DNA from: Fasciola hepatica
Taxonomy: Eukaryota; Platyhelminthes; Trematoda; Plagiorchiida; Fasciolidae
Length of the DNA stretch: 64,000 nucleotides
Assembly: GCA_948099385.1 (NCBI GenBank)
Contig: CANUEZ040000159.1
Span: forward strand, 4,358,501-4,422,500
Reading direction: 5' to 3'
The position numbers and the translations under genes are program-made. The notes beneath the pieces are model-generated. The model ran no database searches. It was not told where the DNA came from and saw nothing but the letters and a program-made list of their open reading frames with translations. Positions 32,938 through 43,718 of this stretch are shown one piece after another. How positions within the stretch are numbered: the first letter of the stretch is position 1; the number at the start of each line of letters is the position of its first letter.

Positions 32938-35499
32938 TTAGTTGTAGGGCATGAAATGCAATAAAGTGCTGAGTAACTCGGAGCGAGGCGATCTGCGAGC
33001 TACTTTGTCTTTTGTATGTGGTTTCGAGCTCGAATCATCAACATTTTCCTCGCTGTTTCCTGCTACGAGTGGATTAACTCTCTGATGTCTCGAACACGTT
33101 CTTCGTTTCTTCCGTTTCCTGTAATGTAACACAACTGTAGGATCTGTCCAATAGGCAAGGCTCAGTTCGGCGGTGGTGCAGTTCTCTTTTAGCATTCGTG
33201 CTACCTTAAAACCCAATACCAGTGCAGTCGTTTTGAGCTCGTTTAGGGATACTGACTTCAGCTCAGCAATTTTTGTTTTGGCAAAGGGTACTTTGTTTCG
33301 CCGCCGGCCATGCAGTTCCACCCAGGTACCGTACACTGTCACTGGGTCGGCAAATTTCAAGCTGCTTTGGGTGACCTGCTGGTGTCCTTTTTTGAGATAT
33401 TTCAAAAGCCTCCGGGCAACTTCTCCTTTTCTCAATAAGTGACTTGACGGTGGTCTCTCGGGTATAGCAACTTCATGTTGCCCACTGTGAAGTCCCGTCT
33501 TTGAATTCGCCATCGAAAGCGCCGACTGATCCTTCGAGTGAACTTCGCTTTCCTGAGATGGACCGTTGGATTCAATATCGAAAGGCTGATCGTGTTCTAC
33601 AGAGGCACTTCTCTCAGCAACATTTGAGCAATTTATTGATGCCGATTGTTGAAGTTCGCTCGTCAGGGGTCCGAGAAGTGTCCAGCCTAGTATCGTTCGC
33701 GTAGCGAATGGTTCTTTTCGATTGCTTATGCTCTGTTCAAGCACCCAGTGAGCCTCTGGTACATTGCATCCAATTAGTATGTCGACGTGGGGGCTAGAAA
33801 CTTCTTCGAACTCTATGTCCCTGAGATGAGACCATCTCTTGGCGATCGATCTAACAGAGTCGACTGGTCTCATTGGCAAGCTGTCTATTGCAAAAGCTTC
33901 CGGAATTTCTACGGTCCCCTCATCAGATAAAGACGTTAACTGCAGGGTCAGCCTCTTAGAATTGCTAACATGACCCCCTGCAATCGTGCTGATAGTGAGC
34001 GAGGTAGGCTCGCCTACTAGTTCACAGCTTTCTACAAGCTCGCGAGTAATCAGCGAGGTATCCGACCCCGTGTCCAAAAATGCATTGACCCTCCTCAGTC
34101 CTTTAGGTGTCACGATACCGACAGGTACGATGCCTAATCTTGCCGGTTTGAAATCATCATGTCCCGTTGAACAGACAATTTTGGGTTCATCTGGCTGAAT
34201 AGGTCTATTGTTGAGAAGGCCATGCAGTAACGAGTGATGATTACCCAAGCATCCGTCTTGGTTGCATTTCACTCTTAAGCTGCATTCAGAGGCTCGATGA
34301 GAGTTGTTCAAACACATAAAGCATGAGCCAATCCTTTTTACCGCGCACCACCGATCGGGTACACTCATCCCGTGAAAGGTCGGACAATCTGGTAACCGAT
34401 GCAGGGAGTTGCATAGCTTGCATTCAGCTGACCTCTCGGGTTCTTGACTTATCATGTGCATGTTAGCCAAAGACTTGGTTTGGTTACAGTCCTTCTCCAC
34501 AATTCGAGATGTTGGTTCCCTTCGCGCTAGTCTGCAACTTTCGCGTACGATTTGTCCAAATCGGCTGTTGGCGATACGGGATTGACGACCTATGAACTCC
34601 GTCAAATCGTGGAACGTAGATTCCCGCTCAAGCATATTTATTTTTTCAGCTTCCTCTGCCCATCGGCTCTGTAAATCAATAGATAGACATCGGACAATGC
34701 ATTCCTGTGTGTGCAATGCATTCAGATCAGACTGGTATCCTAAGTGCTCCAGTGCTATACTGCAATTCTGCATTTTTATCACCAAACTCGACAGTGATTC
34801 AGCCTTGCCCTCAGTCCTTTTCGCCTCCAATAAAACACTATCAATTAGGCTTCTAGCCACCTTGAATGGTTGTCCAAACAAATCTTTCAGGATTCTGCGC
34901 GCCCTGATGTACCCCATCGGTGGATCAAGCATCGCGCAGCCTTCGATAGCACTTTTGGCTCTCCCACGACAGTAATGTAATAAATACAAAAACCTTTGAC
35001 CAGGATCTGCAACTTTGCACTCAACAAAATTTTCGAACTGTTTCATGAATATACAGTATTGCTCGGGGTGCCCGTCGAAGTGGGACAGCTCCACTCTCGG
35101 CAGGTCAAGAGCCAAAACCTCGGTAGTTTCAGGCTGTCTCAAGGGTTTATATTCGTCGATCACAGTGCCTTTTCGATGTTGACATTGTGAACTACGTGGA
35201 CTCTTTGCTGGCTCTCTGAGACCAGTTCCTTGTGTAAAGGGCTCTGCTTCCTTTCTGGCTAACCGCAGCTCGTTTTCTAATTCTATTACTCTCATTCTAT
35301 AAGTACTAATATCGTCAAACGCATCGCGGTTAGAAATATATGACCTGGCACTGACAGAGCTAGTAAACTTAGTATTATCTAGAGAACCAATAACACCCGA
35401 ACCATCCCCAGAGACTTGCCGAGTTATTTCCTGTTGTCTCAAAATGTCCTTGCTTCCTCGTCTGGGCATTTCCAATGAGTTTTCTTGTCCAGGTTCCAT
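32938..35499 (-). CDS. gag: BEL-2 gag-protease polyprotein, intact frame
   Basis: One uninterrupted frame. The longest reading begins at 35,535, inside the LTR. I chose the ATG at 35,499, just outside the LTR, because it aligns with the BEL-1 gag start (MEPG against MERG). Counting from 35,535: coiled-coil-like segment ~78-98; DUF1759-type gag domain ~144-300 (DLPRVELSHFDGHPEQY); zinc knuckle C405, C408, H413, C418, with a second Cys/His cluster at 424-437; DUF1758 aspartic protease with D488-T489-G490; LIGCNVPEAHWVLEQ ~587-601; then a jump to an RNase H-like SVSLNELKTTALVLGFKVAR ~761-780 and a basic tail. RT and integrase are absent. It could supply capsid and protease; copying would need another element's enzymes. 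Confidence 0.9.
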   Translation of the reverse strand: MEPGQENSLEMPRRGSKDILRQQEITRQVSGDGSGVIGSLDNTKFTSSVSARSYISNRDAFDDISTYRMRVIELENELRLARKEAEPFTQGTGLREPAKSPRSSQCQHRKGTVIDEYKPLRQPETTEVLALDLPRVELSHFDGHPEQYCIFMKQFENFVECKVADPGQRFLYLLHYCRGRAKSAIEGCAMLDPPMGYIRARRILKDLFGQPFKVARSLIDSVLLEAKRTEGKAESLSSLVIKMQNCSIALEHLGYQSDLNALHTQECIVRCLSIDLQSRWAEEAEKINMLERESTFHDLTEFIGRQSRIANSRFGQIVRESCRLARREPTSRIVEKDCNQTKSLANMHMISQEPERSAECKLCNSLHRLPDCPTFHGMSVPDRWCAVKRIGSCFMCLNNSHRASECSLRVKCNQDGCLGNHHSLLHGLLNNRPIQPDEPKIVCSTGHDDFKPARLGIVPVGIVTPKGLRRVNAFLDTGSDTSLITRELVESCELVGEPTSLTISTIAGGHVSNSKRLTLQLTSLSDEGTVEIPEAFAIDSLPMRPVDSVRSIAKRWSHLRDIEFEEVSSPHVDILIGCNVPEAHWVLEQSISNRKEPFATRTILGWTLLGPLTSELQQSASINCSNVAERSASVEHDQPFDIESNGPSQESEVHSKDQSALSMANSKTGLHSGQHEVAIPERPPSSHLLRKGEVARRLLKYLKKGHQQVTQSSLKFADPVTVYGTWVELHGRRRNKVPFAKTKIAELKSVSLNELKTTALVLGFKVARMLKENCTTAELSLAYWTDPTVVLHYRKRKKRRTCSRHQRVNPLVAGNSEENVDDSSSKPHTKDKVARRSPRSELLSTLLHFMPYN

Positions 35500-35507
35500 T
35501 TGAGTAC

Positions 35508-35866
35508 TGTAAGTCGAATCTCGCAAATCGAGCAACGCGTAGCCAATTCAAACGAATCCCGAAACCAGAACAAGATTGATTCGTAGTTTCTACGGTACTA
35601 AATTGAAATGCACAAAGGATACAAATATATACGAGCCTCAAGTATGCGGCCAAATAGACTTCACAGTAAAACCCAAAGGTCCAAAGCCCCGTGGCTCAAG
35701 TACGACAGTCAGAAACGGTTCAAGGCCAAATTCAAATGTCTCACATGGATAAACAAACGTGAAAATGTGTGGTGTATGAGCGAGCTTTCCAAGATAATGT
35801 TAAATATAGTCAAATTCACAAAGCACGTTGAACATTTAGAAGGATTTTCAGTATTCGTTCGTTACA
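35508..35866 (-). mobile_element. 5' LTR of BEL-2 copy 1
   Basis: 359 bp and drives minus-strand transcription. A short sense ORF starts in it (ATG at 35,653, ending at 35,375), with a hydrophobic N-terminus YLRLVYICILCAF. It overlaps the gag start in another frame. Confidence 0.9.
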
Positions 35867-36275
35867 GTGTGTGTGTGCCGGGGTTACAATGAAATCACAG
35901 GTATGACTACACATCAAAGGAGGACTTTCTGCAATGTCAACAAAAGACCGCGTGGCAAGAAAACGAGTAAATGTAGCATGTGTGTGACCTGAGCTCCGCT
36001 ACTTCCACATATGCAAGGGGCATTCGGTAGCGTCAACAAAAGGCAAACAAAGAACACTGTCACATGTATGATGGGTTTACGGGATGTAGAGTGCGTCGTG
36101 CATGTATGTATGTGTGTATCGGGATGTATAATGGAATCGCATTCATCACCACATATCGGAAATAATCTTCTGTAATGTCAACGGAAGGACCGCGAGCACC
36201 TTAACGTGTTTGACGGAGATTGTGTGGTATATATGGTGTTTCTTTATCCAACTCGATTACTGGTGTGAAAAAGGT
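35867..36275 (-). other. Inner BEL-1 3' UTR, proximal piece
   Basis: Continuation of 31,468-31,763 after removal of BEL-2. It corresponds to the reverse of 49,955-50,350. It begins with the GTGTG duplication and ends at the integrase stop. Confidence 0.8.
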
Positions 36276-36957
36276 TTACCAGGCCTCAGGGTTATCAGCT
36301 CCTCCGTCTTCGCCCTCGAGTAGGTTAATACTGCGTATGTCACGAATGAGCACTCCGTTAGCTGTCTTCACCTTCACCGTTCTTATCATTTCGTCAGTGC
36401 TTTTCATGGTTTCCGTAACTACTCCCAAAGACCAAGCGCTGAAATGTGCGCGTTCGTCGGCGATCATAACCACGTCCCCAACCTTGAATGGTCTTGTTTT
36501 GGCCAGCCACTTCTGTCGAGTCTGCAAAGCCGGTAGGTACTCCCGTAGCCATCGCCTCCAGAAGACCTTGACCAGATAGTTCGCTTGCTTCCACCCTTGG
36601 AGGTAGCTTCCACGAAGGTTTACCGGCCCTTGGAAACCCTCGTTCGACCTTACCGTCAATAAGTCGTTCGGGGTGAGCGCCAGGTGGGTGGGGTCGCCGT
36701 TCAATACTGGAACCAGGGGGCGGTTGTTCAGGATTCGCTCCACCTCAGACATGACGGTGTTCAGCGTCTCGTCGTCGGGCGGCTGCTGCTCCATGATTGA
36801 CAGCAATATCCGTCCGGCGGACCGGATCATGCGTTCCCATATGCCGCCTCGGTGACTGGCCTGTGGGGGGTTGAAATGCCATCGTATGCCATAGGCCACG
36901 GTTCGATTCTGCAGTTCGTCCCTGTTTATGTTCTTGTGCCAACACTGCAATTCCCCG
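36276..36957 (-). pseudogene. pol: Inner BEL-1 integrase C-terminal part
   Basis: Minus-strand continuation of 44,676-45,276. It begins HGELQCWHKNINRDELQ, includes the catalytic Glu in GGIWERM (~36,835), then the DUF5641-like C-terminal domain (WKQANYLVKVFWRRWLREYLP trimmed around 36,560, and VGDVVMIADE at ~36,460) and stops after ADNPEAW. This part is open throughout. It reads through into the BEL-2 LTR as a chance fusion up to 37,103. Confidence 0.88.
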
Positions 36958-37316
36958 TGTAAGTCGAATCTCGCAAATCGAGCAACGCGTAGCCAATTCA
37001 AACGAATCCCGAAACCAGAACAAGATTGATTCGTAGTTTCTACGGTACTAAATTGAAATGCACAAAGGATACAAATATATACGAGCCTCAAGTATGCGGC
37101 CAAATAGACTTCACAGTAAAACCCAAAGGTCCAAAGCCCCGTGGCTCAAGCACGACAGTCAGAAACGGTTCAAGGCCAAATTCAAATGTCTCACATGGAT
37201 AAACAAACGTGAAAATGTGTGGTGTATGAGCGAGCTTTCCAAGATAATGTTAAATATAGTCAAATTCACAAAGCACGTTGAACATTTAGAAGGATTTTCA
37301 GTATTCGTTCGTTACA
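36958..37316 (-). mobile_element. 3' LTR of BEL-2 copy 2
   Basis: 359 bp. I see no difference from its partner at 44,317-44,675 by eye. Confidence 0.92.
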
Positions 37317-38131
37317 CCGCCGGCCAAAATCCTTCCGCGAAAATGGTTGTCTAAGGTTCAGGAAGGGGTCATGATTCTCACCCTATCTACCTTTAACTTA
37401 TTGTCAGTGCCTGTGGATACTAACTTCCTGTGTTATCTGAACGTGAAACAGGTTTTTGCCGTAGTCATCATCGCACAATCCATGAGGAATCAATTCCAAA
37501 TCCCGCTGCACAACTTGAGATTGACATATTCATCAGGAAACCGGCGCATATAGTCAGACGCACGATGAAGATGAAGGCTTCGCAGAGTGAAGTGTTTCGC
37601 CGCACGAAATAAGTCTAAGCATCACAAGCAGTAACCCATTGCAGCAACTGGTTAGACTAATTTTGTTTACAAGCTTGAGCGCAGAAGTTGAACGCAGGTG
37701 CAACGCCTAATGAGATATCGCGTAAAATTGACAGGTCACGAACCAGTGGAATTACATAAAATTAACGCACCAAATCTTCCGAAAGAAATGAAAACCGGTT
37801 TCTGATTATGAATAAATTTCGAAAACAAGTGTACGGCGGACAGTATCGAAATACACATGAACACGGAGATTGATCGAATACTGGCATCTATCAGAGTATT
37901 TCAAAGCTTTTCTGTGCACAAAATATGTGACAATCAATATTGTATAAAATGTAAATAAATGTTCTTCTTTAAAGATAATAATAGTTTCACAATGTGCTCG
38001 CAGCTAGTATGCCTCACCTGAACTGTTCAAGTGAAATACTGGTGAATTTCTCCTCTTCACCTATGTGCACGCTAGATAGAAACTGGAACTAAGTACATTT
38101 GCAACCTTTCAGAAAAAATGGGTCCAGTTGA
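37317..38131 (-). other. BEL-2 copy 2 3' untranslated region
   Basis: Same non-coding sequence as 32,123-32,937, with no gene. Confidence 0.75.
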
Positions 38132-40077
38132 TTAGTTGTAGGGCATGAAATGCAATAAAGTGCTGAGTAACTCGGAGCGAGGCGATCTGCGAGCTACTTT
38201 GTCTTTTGTATGTGGTTTCGAGCTCGAATCATCAACATTTTCCTCGCTGTTTCCTGCTACGAGTGGATTAACTCTCTGATGTCTCGAACACGTTCTTCGT
38301 TTCTTCCGTTTCCTGTAATGTAACACAACTGTAGGATCTGTCCAATAGGCAAGGCTCAGTTCGGCGGTGGTGCAGTTCTCTTTTAGCATTCGTGCTACCT
38401 TAAAACCCAATACCAGTGCAGTCGTTTTGAGCTCGTTTAGGGATACTGACTTCAGCTCAGCAATTTTTGTTTTGGCAAAGGGTACTTTGTTTCGCCGCCG
38501 GCCATGCAGTTCCACCCAGGTACCGTACACTGTCACTGGGTCGGCAAATTTCAAGCTGCTTTGGGTGACCTGCTGGTGTCCTTTTTTGAGATATTTCAAA
38601 AGCCTCCGGGCAACTTCTCCTTTTCTCAGGTATAGCAACTTCATGTTGCCCACTGTGAAGTCCCGTCTTTGAATTCGCCATCGAAAGCGCCGACTGATCC
38701 TTCGAGTGAACTTCGCTTTCCTGAGATGGACCGTTGGATTCAATATCGAAAGGCTGATCGTGTTCTACAGAGGCACTTCTCTCAGCAACATTTGAGCAAT
38801 TTATTGATGCCGATTGTTGAAGTTCGCTCGTCAGGGGTCCGAGAAGTGTCCAGCCTAGTATCGTTCGCGTAGCGAATGGTTCTTTTCGATTGCTTATGCT
38901 CTGTTCAAGCACCCAGTGAGCCTCTGGTACATTGCATCCAATTAGTATGTCGACGTGGGGGCTAGAAACTTCTTCGAACTCTATGTCCCTGAGATGAGAC
39001 CATCTCTTGGCGATCGATCTAACAGAGTCGACTGGTCTCATTGGCAAGCTGTCTATTGCAAAAGCTTCCGGAATTTCTACGGTCCCCTCATCAGATAAAG
39101 ACGTTAACTGCAGGGTCAGCCTCTTAGAATTGCTAACATGACCCCCTGCAATCGTGCTGATAGTGAGCGAGGTAGGCTCGCCTACTAGTTCACAGCTTTC
39201 TACAAGCTCGCGAGTAATCAGCGAGGTATCCGACCCCGTGTCCAAAAATGCATTGACCCTCCTCAGTCCTTTAGGTGTCACGATACCGACAGGTACGATG
39301 CCTAATCTTGCCGGTTTGAAATCATCATGTCCCGTTGAACAGACAATTTTGGGTTCATCTGGCTGAATAGGTCTATTGTTGAGAAGGCCATGCAGTAACG
39401 AGTGATGATTACCCAAGCATCCGTCTTGGTTGCATTTCACTCTTAAGCTGCATTCAGAGGCTCGATGAGAGTTGTTCAAACACATAAAGCATGAGCCAAT
39501 CTTTTTTACCGCGCACCACCGATCGGGTACACTCATCCCGTGAAAGGTCGGACAATCTGGTAACCGATGCAGGGAGTTGCATAGCTTGCATTCAGCTGAC
39601 CTCTCGGGTTCTTGACTTATCATGTGCATGTTAGCCAAAGACTTGGTTTGGTTACAGTCCTTCTCCACAATTCGAGATGTTGGTTCCCTTCGCGCTAGTC
39701 TGCAACTTTCGCGTACGATTTGTCCAAATCGGCTGTTGGCGATACGGGATTGACGACCTATGAACTCCGTCAAATCGTGGAACGTAGATTCCCGCTCAAG
39801 CATATTTATTTTTTCAGCTTCCTCTGCCCATCGGCTCTGTAAATCAATAGATAGACATCGGACAATGCATTCCTGTGTGTGCAATGCATTCAGATCAGAC
39901 TGGTATCCTAAGTGCTCCAGTGCTATACTGCAATTCTGCATTTTTATCACCAAACTCGACAGTGATTCAGCCTTGCCCTCAGTCCTTTTCGCCTCCAATA
40001 AAACACTATCAATTAGGCTTCTAGCCACCTTGAATGGTTGTCCAAACAAATCTTTCAGGATTCTGCGCGCCCTGATG
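38132..40077 (-). pseudogene. gag: BEL-2 copy 2 gag-protease, 3' portion
   Basis: Continues the gag frame of 43,719-44,344 after the LINE-B insertion. It holds the gag end, the zinc knuckle, the protease (FLDTGSDTSL) and the RNase H-like remnant. A 26-bp deletion relative to copy 1 (around 38,627) shifts the frame, so one frame ends at 38,457 while the copy-1 C-terminus lies in another frame ending at 38,132. One clear amino-acid change from copy 1 is Lys for Arg just before IGSCFMC. Confidence 0.88.
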
Positions 40078-40609
40078 GAAGTCACCACTGGGGAACAAAG
40101 GCGAACTTCGTGCGAGACCAATACTGGTGGAGTTCGCTGATGAGGCTACCCGGGATAGACTGCTGGCGAGGGCAGCGGTAGTAGCTCAGATTACAAAGGG
40201 CAGATACCAGATTGTGCCGGACGAACATAGGGTAAGGCCTGGTGGTCTAGCCCCAAGAGGTATCCTTGCTCGACCAGCCAGGGTGCTGGTGAGAAATCTA
40301 AAAGTTCAGCGCAATGCCGTACTCGGCTCTCAGGCCCCGACCCCGGCAATAGTAAAGAAGCCACGTGCGGGGTCGCTAATAGTTGTAATTGAAGATGCGC
40401 TGGAAGACGAAAATTGGCAGTGCTGCCCGAAGATAGATGACAGCGTGATCCCTGCCAGGCTGGATGTTGTGGCCACTCCTATAGAGATGGATTGGGAGTC
40501 ATCAGAAATTCTGGACCATCAGCCGGCTTCATGCAACCCAGTGGGGACATCGGAAGCAAAAAACGTGCCATCATCTCAGGCGTTGCGCCTGAGAAACAGT
40601 CAGGAATGA
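40078..40609 (+). CDS. LINE-B ORF1, 5'-truncated
   Basis: The C-terminal part of the RNA-binding ORF1 protein. The frame is open from the insertion edge, and PILVEFADEATRDRLLARA followed by YQIVPDEHR has the look of the end of a LINE ORF1 RNA-recognition-type domain. The old copy near 51,800 has a matching VVVKFGN...FTVQPDD segment. The first ATG (40,127) is internal to the original protein. The TGA stop at 40,607-40,609 overlaps the ORF2 ATG as ATGA. The basic, Pro-rich tail shows no other domain. Confidence 0.7.
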
Positions 40610-43419
40610 ATGAAAAAAGACACCTAGGCGACGGAGCAAACGCGGTGGTGTTATATACTAACGCGTGTAGTATTAGAAACAAATGGGCGGAACTTGCCAA
40701 AACCGCTGACGAACAGAAAGCATCAATAGTTGCCGTCACGGAAACGTGGCTTTCTGAAGAAGACCATGTGCCAGGCCTAATAAGTAACAGCTTTGCAGCC
40801 TACAGGCAGGATCGGGAACAAGATTGCCTTGGTGGTGGAGTAGCCATCCTCGTTAGGTCAGGTGCAAACCACCTTGAGTCCCAGACCAAGATGTGCACTC
40901 GCAATATCCAGCTATGCGCTGTTACGATCATCCTTCCAGGCAGAAGGGTTAACGTCGTCTGTGTCTACAGGGCACCAAGCACAAACCACGAAGAGGACGT
41001 TTGCTTGCTGCGGACTTTGACTGAACTAGTTAAGGACGCACAAAAGACCCTCATAGTGGGTGACTTCAATCTTCCGCACATCGACTGGGTGGCTGAGGTC
41101 TGCGTGCCGGGATCGGAGGAGCAAAGCTACTTAGAATGGCTGCATGACAATGCGTTGCATCAGCATATTAGGGAGAATACCAGATATAGGACTGGATGCG
41201 TTCCATCCCTGCTGGATCTAGCTATAACGAACTTCCCCAACGATGTGGCTGGACTGCATTATTGTGCACCGCTGGGAAAGAGTGACCACGTGTGTGTCAA
41301 AATAGTTCTATGCATGCGGCAACCGAAGGTACCCTCAAGGCTGATTAGGAATTTCGGTAGTATGGACATAGATAGGCTTCGTAATAGGGCGATGGGTTTG
41401 ACCTGGGACGCGCCAGAGGAGGCTACTGTGGAGGAGCGCTGGCAGGCCATAAAAGGATCCCTGACTGCCCTACAGGAAGAGTTCGCACCCCTAAAACGAA
41501 GGAGTGGGGAGGGCAAGCCCATGTGGTGGAAGGCTGCAATAGCCAAGGCCATCAGACGTAGAAACCGCTATTGGAACCAGTACAAAGCTTCCGGCAGCCA
41601 GCTAGCCTGGAATCGCTATAAGAAGCTGAGAAACGAGACTGTAACCCTTTTGAGAACTTCTAAACGGGAATTTGAGCTGAAATTGGCCCAGTCTGTAAGA
41701 CAACAGCCGAAGAAGTTCTACAGCTATGTACAGTCTAAAGGCTCAACAAGAAAGGCCGTAGGTCCGCTATCCACTAGAGAATATGGTATTGTCACTGACG
41801 ACCAGGGCAAAGCAGACGCCCTGGGGGAATACTTTGGTAGTGTACATAGGATAGATAGTGGGGTACTAGTAGATCTGGCGCTGATACATCCTCCTCAGTT
41901 AAACGAGCTAGATCTTTCAGAGGAATGCGTGCGTAGGTACCTACAGGAGTTAAACAGCCACAAGTCAGCGGGCCCAGATGGCATTCATCCAGCTATCATC
42001 AAGCCGTTGGCGGATATCATAGCTCCATCGGTATGCAGATTGTATAGATCCACGTTGGACCAGGGAAAGCTGCCTCAGGACTGGAAAGTCGCGGCAGTCG
42101 TGGCAATACATAAGAGTGGGCCTAAGTCGGATGTGCAGAACTACAGGCCGGTAAGCCTAACTAGCATTCTCTGTAAAGTTCTCGAGAAGATCATCCGTGC
42201 TCATATCTGCCAGCACTTACTGCAGCACTCCATGCTAAGCCCGGCGCAACACGGATTCCTGAAAAATAGATCTTGCCTGACCAATCTCCTGTGCTTCTTA
42301 GATGAAGTAACTCGACGACTGGACGAAGGTAAGCATGTTGAGGTATGTTACCTCGACTTTAGCAAGGCGTTCGACTCCGTTAATCATCGTCTTTTGCTAT
42401 GCAAGATGGAGACTTTCGGGATAGGTGGGCCAGTATATAGGTGGCTGGAGGACTTCCTCTCCCACAGGACGTTTTACGTCAAAGTGGGGGACAGGTGCTC
42501 CAGTTTGGTGAACGTCACCAGTGGTGTACCTCAGGGATCCGTCCTAGGCCCGGTCCTATTCTTGTTATTTATTAATGACCTAGCATCCACTCTTCAATCG
42601 CCCAGCTTTATTTTTGCGGATGATGTGAAGATTGTTGGATCTAAGGGTAGGGCGGACTTGGGCAGGGAAATAGGCACCGTCCTAAACTGGGCATACAAAT
42701 GGGACTTACCTCTAAACGCTCAAAAAAGCCATTTGTTGTCAAGGGCAACAGAGAGCCTAACTGTCGCTCATGATCAAGGGCTGTTCACCGTAGAGGCAGC
42801 CAGTAGGGTTAAAGACCTGGGGATCATCATGAAAAGTGACTTCAAATGGTCGGAGCAGTGCAACGCGGCTGCGCATAAGGCTCGTGGGGAGCTCTTTAGA
42901 CTGCGATCGGCTTTGTCTTGCCGGAAGTCGGAGGTATTCGTACCTATTTACATGGCTATAGTACGACCTCACTAAGAAGGTAGTGTGCAGGCTTGGTCAC
43001 CCTTCTACAAAAAGGACGCCGCCTGCCTAGAGAAAGTCCAACGTCTCGCCACGCGGATGGTTGAAGGGCAGAGGGGTAAGACTTACGAGCAGAGACTCTG
43101 TGACCTGAATCTCTTCTCGTTGGAAAGGAGGAGAAGTCGAGGAGATCTCATAGAAACGTTCAAGGTAATGAAGGGCTTTTCTGGCCTCAGACCAGATAGT
43201 CTATTCAAATTGGCCGTAGACTCCAGAACAAGGGGACACGAAAAGAAGTTGATAAAAGCCCGATCTAGGTTGATGGCTAGATCGCACTTCTTCAGCAACA
43301 GGGTTGTGAACAGTTGGAACGGTCTGCCTGGTGAAATGGTAGATCTGCAGACAGTCCAATCCTTCAAATGTGCCCTTGATCGCAAGTGGTACGAGATCTT
43401 TCCTTGTAGTGAGCCTTAA
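40606..43419 (+). pseudogene. LINE-B ORF2: endonuclease-reverse transcriptase, one stop
   Basis: Start chosen at 40,606, where ATG overlaps the ORF1 stop. The frame is also open upstream to 40,492, with no domain there. About 937 codons. An apurinic-type endonuclease occupies ~15-230 (NACS ~19, VTETWL ~45, GDFN ~152, SDH ~226). The RT lies at ~455-760 (NYRPVSL, QHGFLKNRSCLTN, DFSKAFDSVNH ~584, GVPQGSVLGP ~640, FADDVK ~670). The C-terminal domain (TYEQRLCDLNLFSLERRR, VVNSWNGLP) follows. The only break is TAA at 42,973-42,975, and the same frame continues to 43,419. It cuts target DNA and reverse-transcribes its own RNA, but truncation makes this copy immobile. Confidence 0.92.
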
Positions 43420-43712
43420 GAATATCAACTAGATGGATGACGGGTAGCACTGTGGTCCTTCTGGAGTATGTTTTAGCAGACTTTTTCCCTCATTGCATAC
43501 TGTCTCAGTGAACGCTCACGATGCATAATGTCTCTCGCAGTTGATGTGCGATGAGGTTTTCCGTTTCCCTCTCATTTTTAGCGGGGATTCGACGAAATAC
43601 ACTCGGCAGTGGTGGGTGCATAACTGGTGTGCATACCATCGAAGGAATTCTGGACGCTCGATTGGCCGTGGCCATTACCTGTCCTGTGCAAACTGAACTG
43701 AACTGAACTGAA
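43420..43712 (+). repeat. LINE-B 3' UTR and TGAAC tandem tail
   Basis: About 270 bp of untranslated sequence followed by roughly four to five TGAAC/GAACT units (about 43,691-43,714). There is no poly-A. A decayed version of this tail (ACCTGAACTG, ACCTGAATTG, ACCTGAG) closes the older copy at ~55,545-55,572. Confidence 0.8.
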
Positions 43713-43718
43713 CTGATG

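Larger units (their letters stand above)
31764..35866 (-). mobile_element. BEL-2 copy 1, non-autonomous BEL/Pao element
   Basis: A 4.1-kb element bounded by 359-bp LTRs (31,764-32,122 and 35,508-35,866), TG...CA ends and a 5-bp target duplication GTGTG. Its only long frame encodes gag plus protease with a short RNase H-like remnant, and no reverse transcriptase or integrase is present. The same structure recurs at 36,958-44,675, so it behaved as a mobile unit. It lies in the 3' UTR of the inner BEL-1. Confidence 0.92.
40078..43712 (+). mobile_element. LINE-B copy inserted in BEL-2 gag
   Basis: Non-LTR retrotransposon of CR1/Jockey type with the target duplication CTGATG at 40,072-40,077 and 43,713-43,718 (partly ambiguous with the tail). 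It is 5'-truncated inside ORF1, carries a nearly intact ORF2 and ends in a TGAAC tandem repeat. It lies antisense to the BEL-2 gag gene that it disrupts. It is the youngest insertion in the nest by order. Confidence 0.92.

Noticed and set aside
36276..37103. A 275-codon ORF joining an LTR-encoded N-terminus to integrase
   Set aside because: The frame crosses the BEL-2 insertion junction at 36,957/36,958; it is a chance fusion and not a captured gene.
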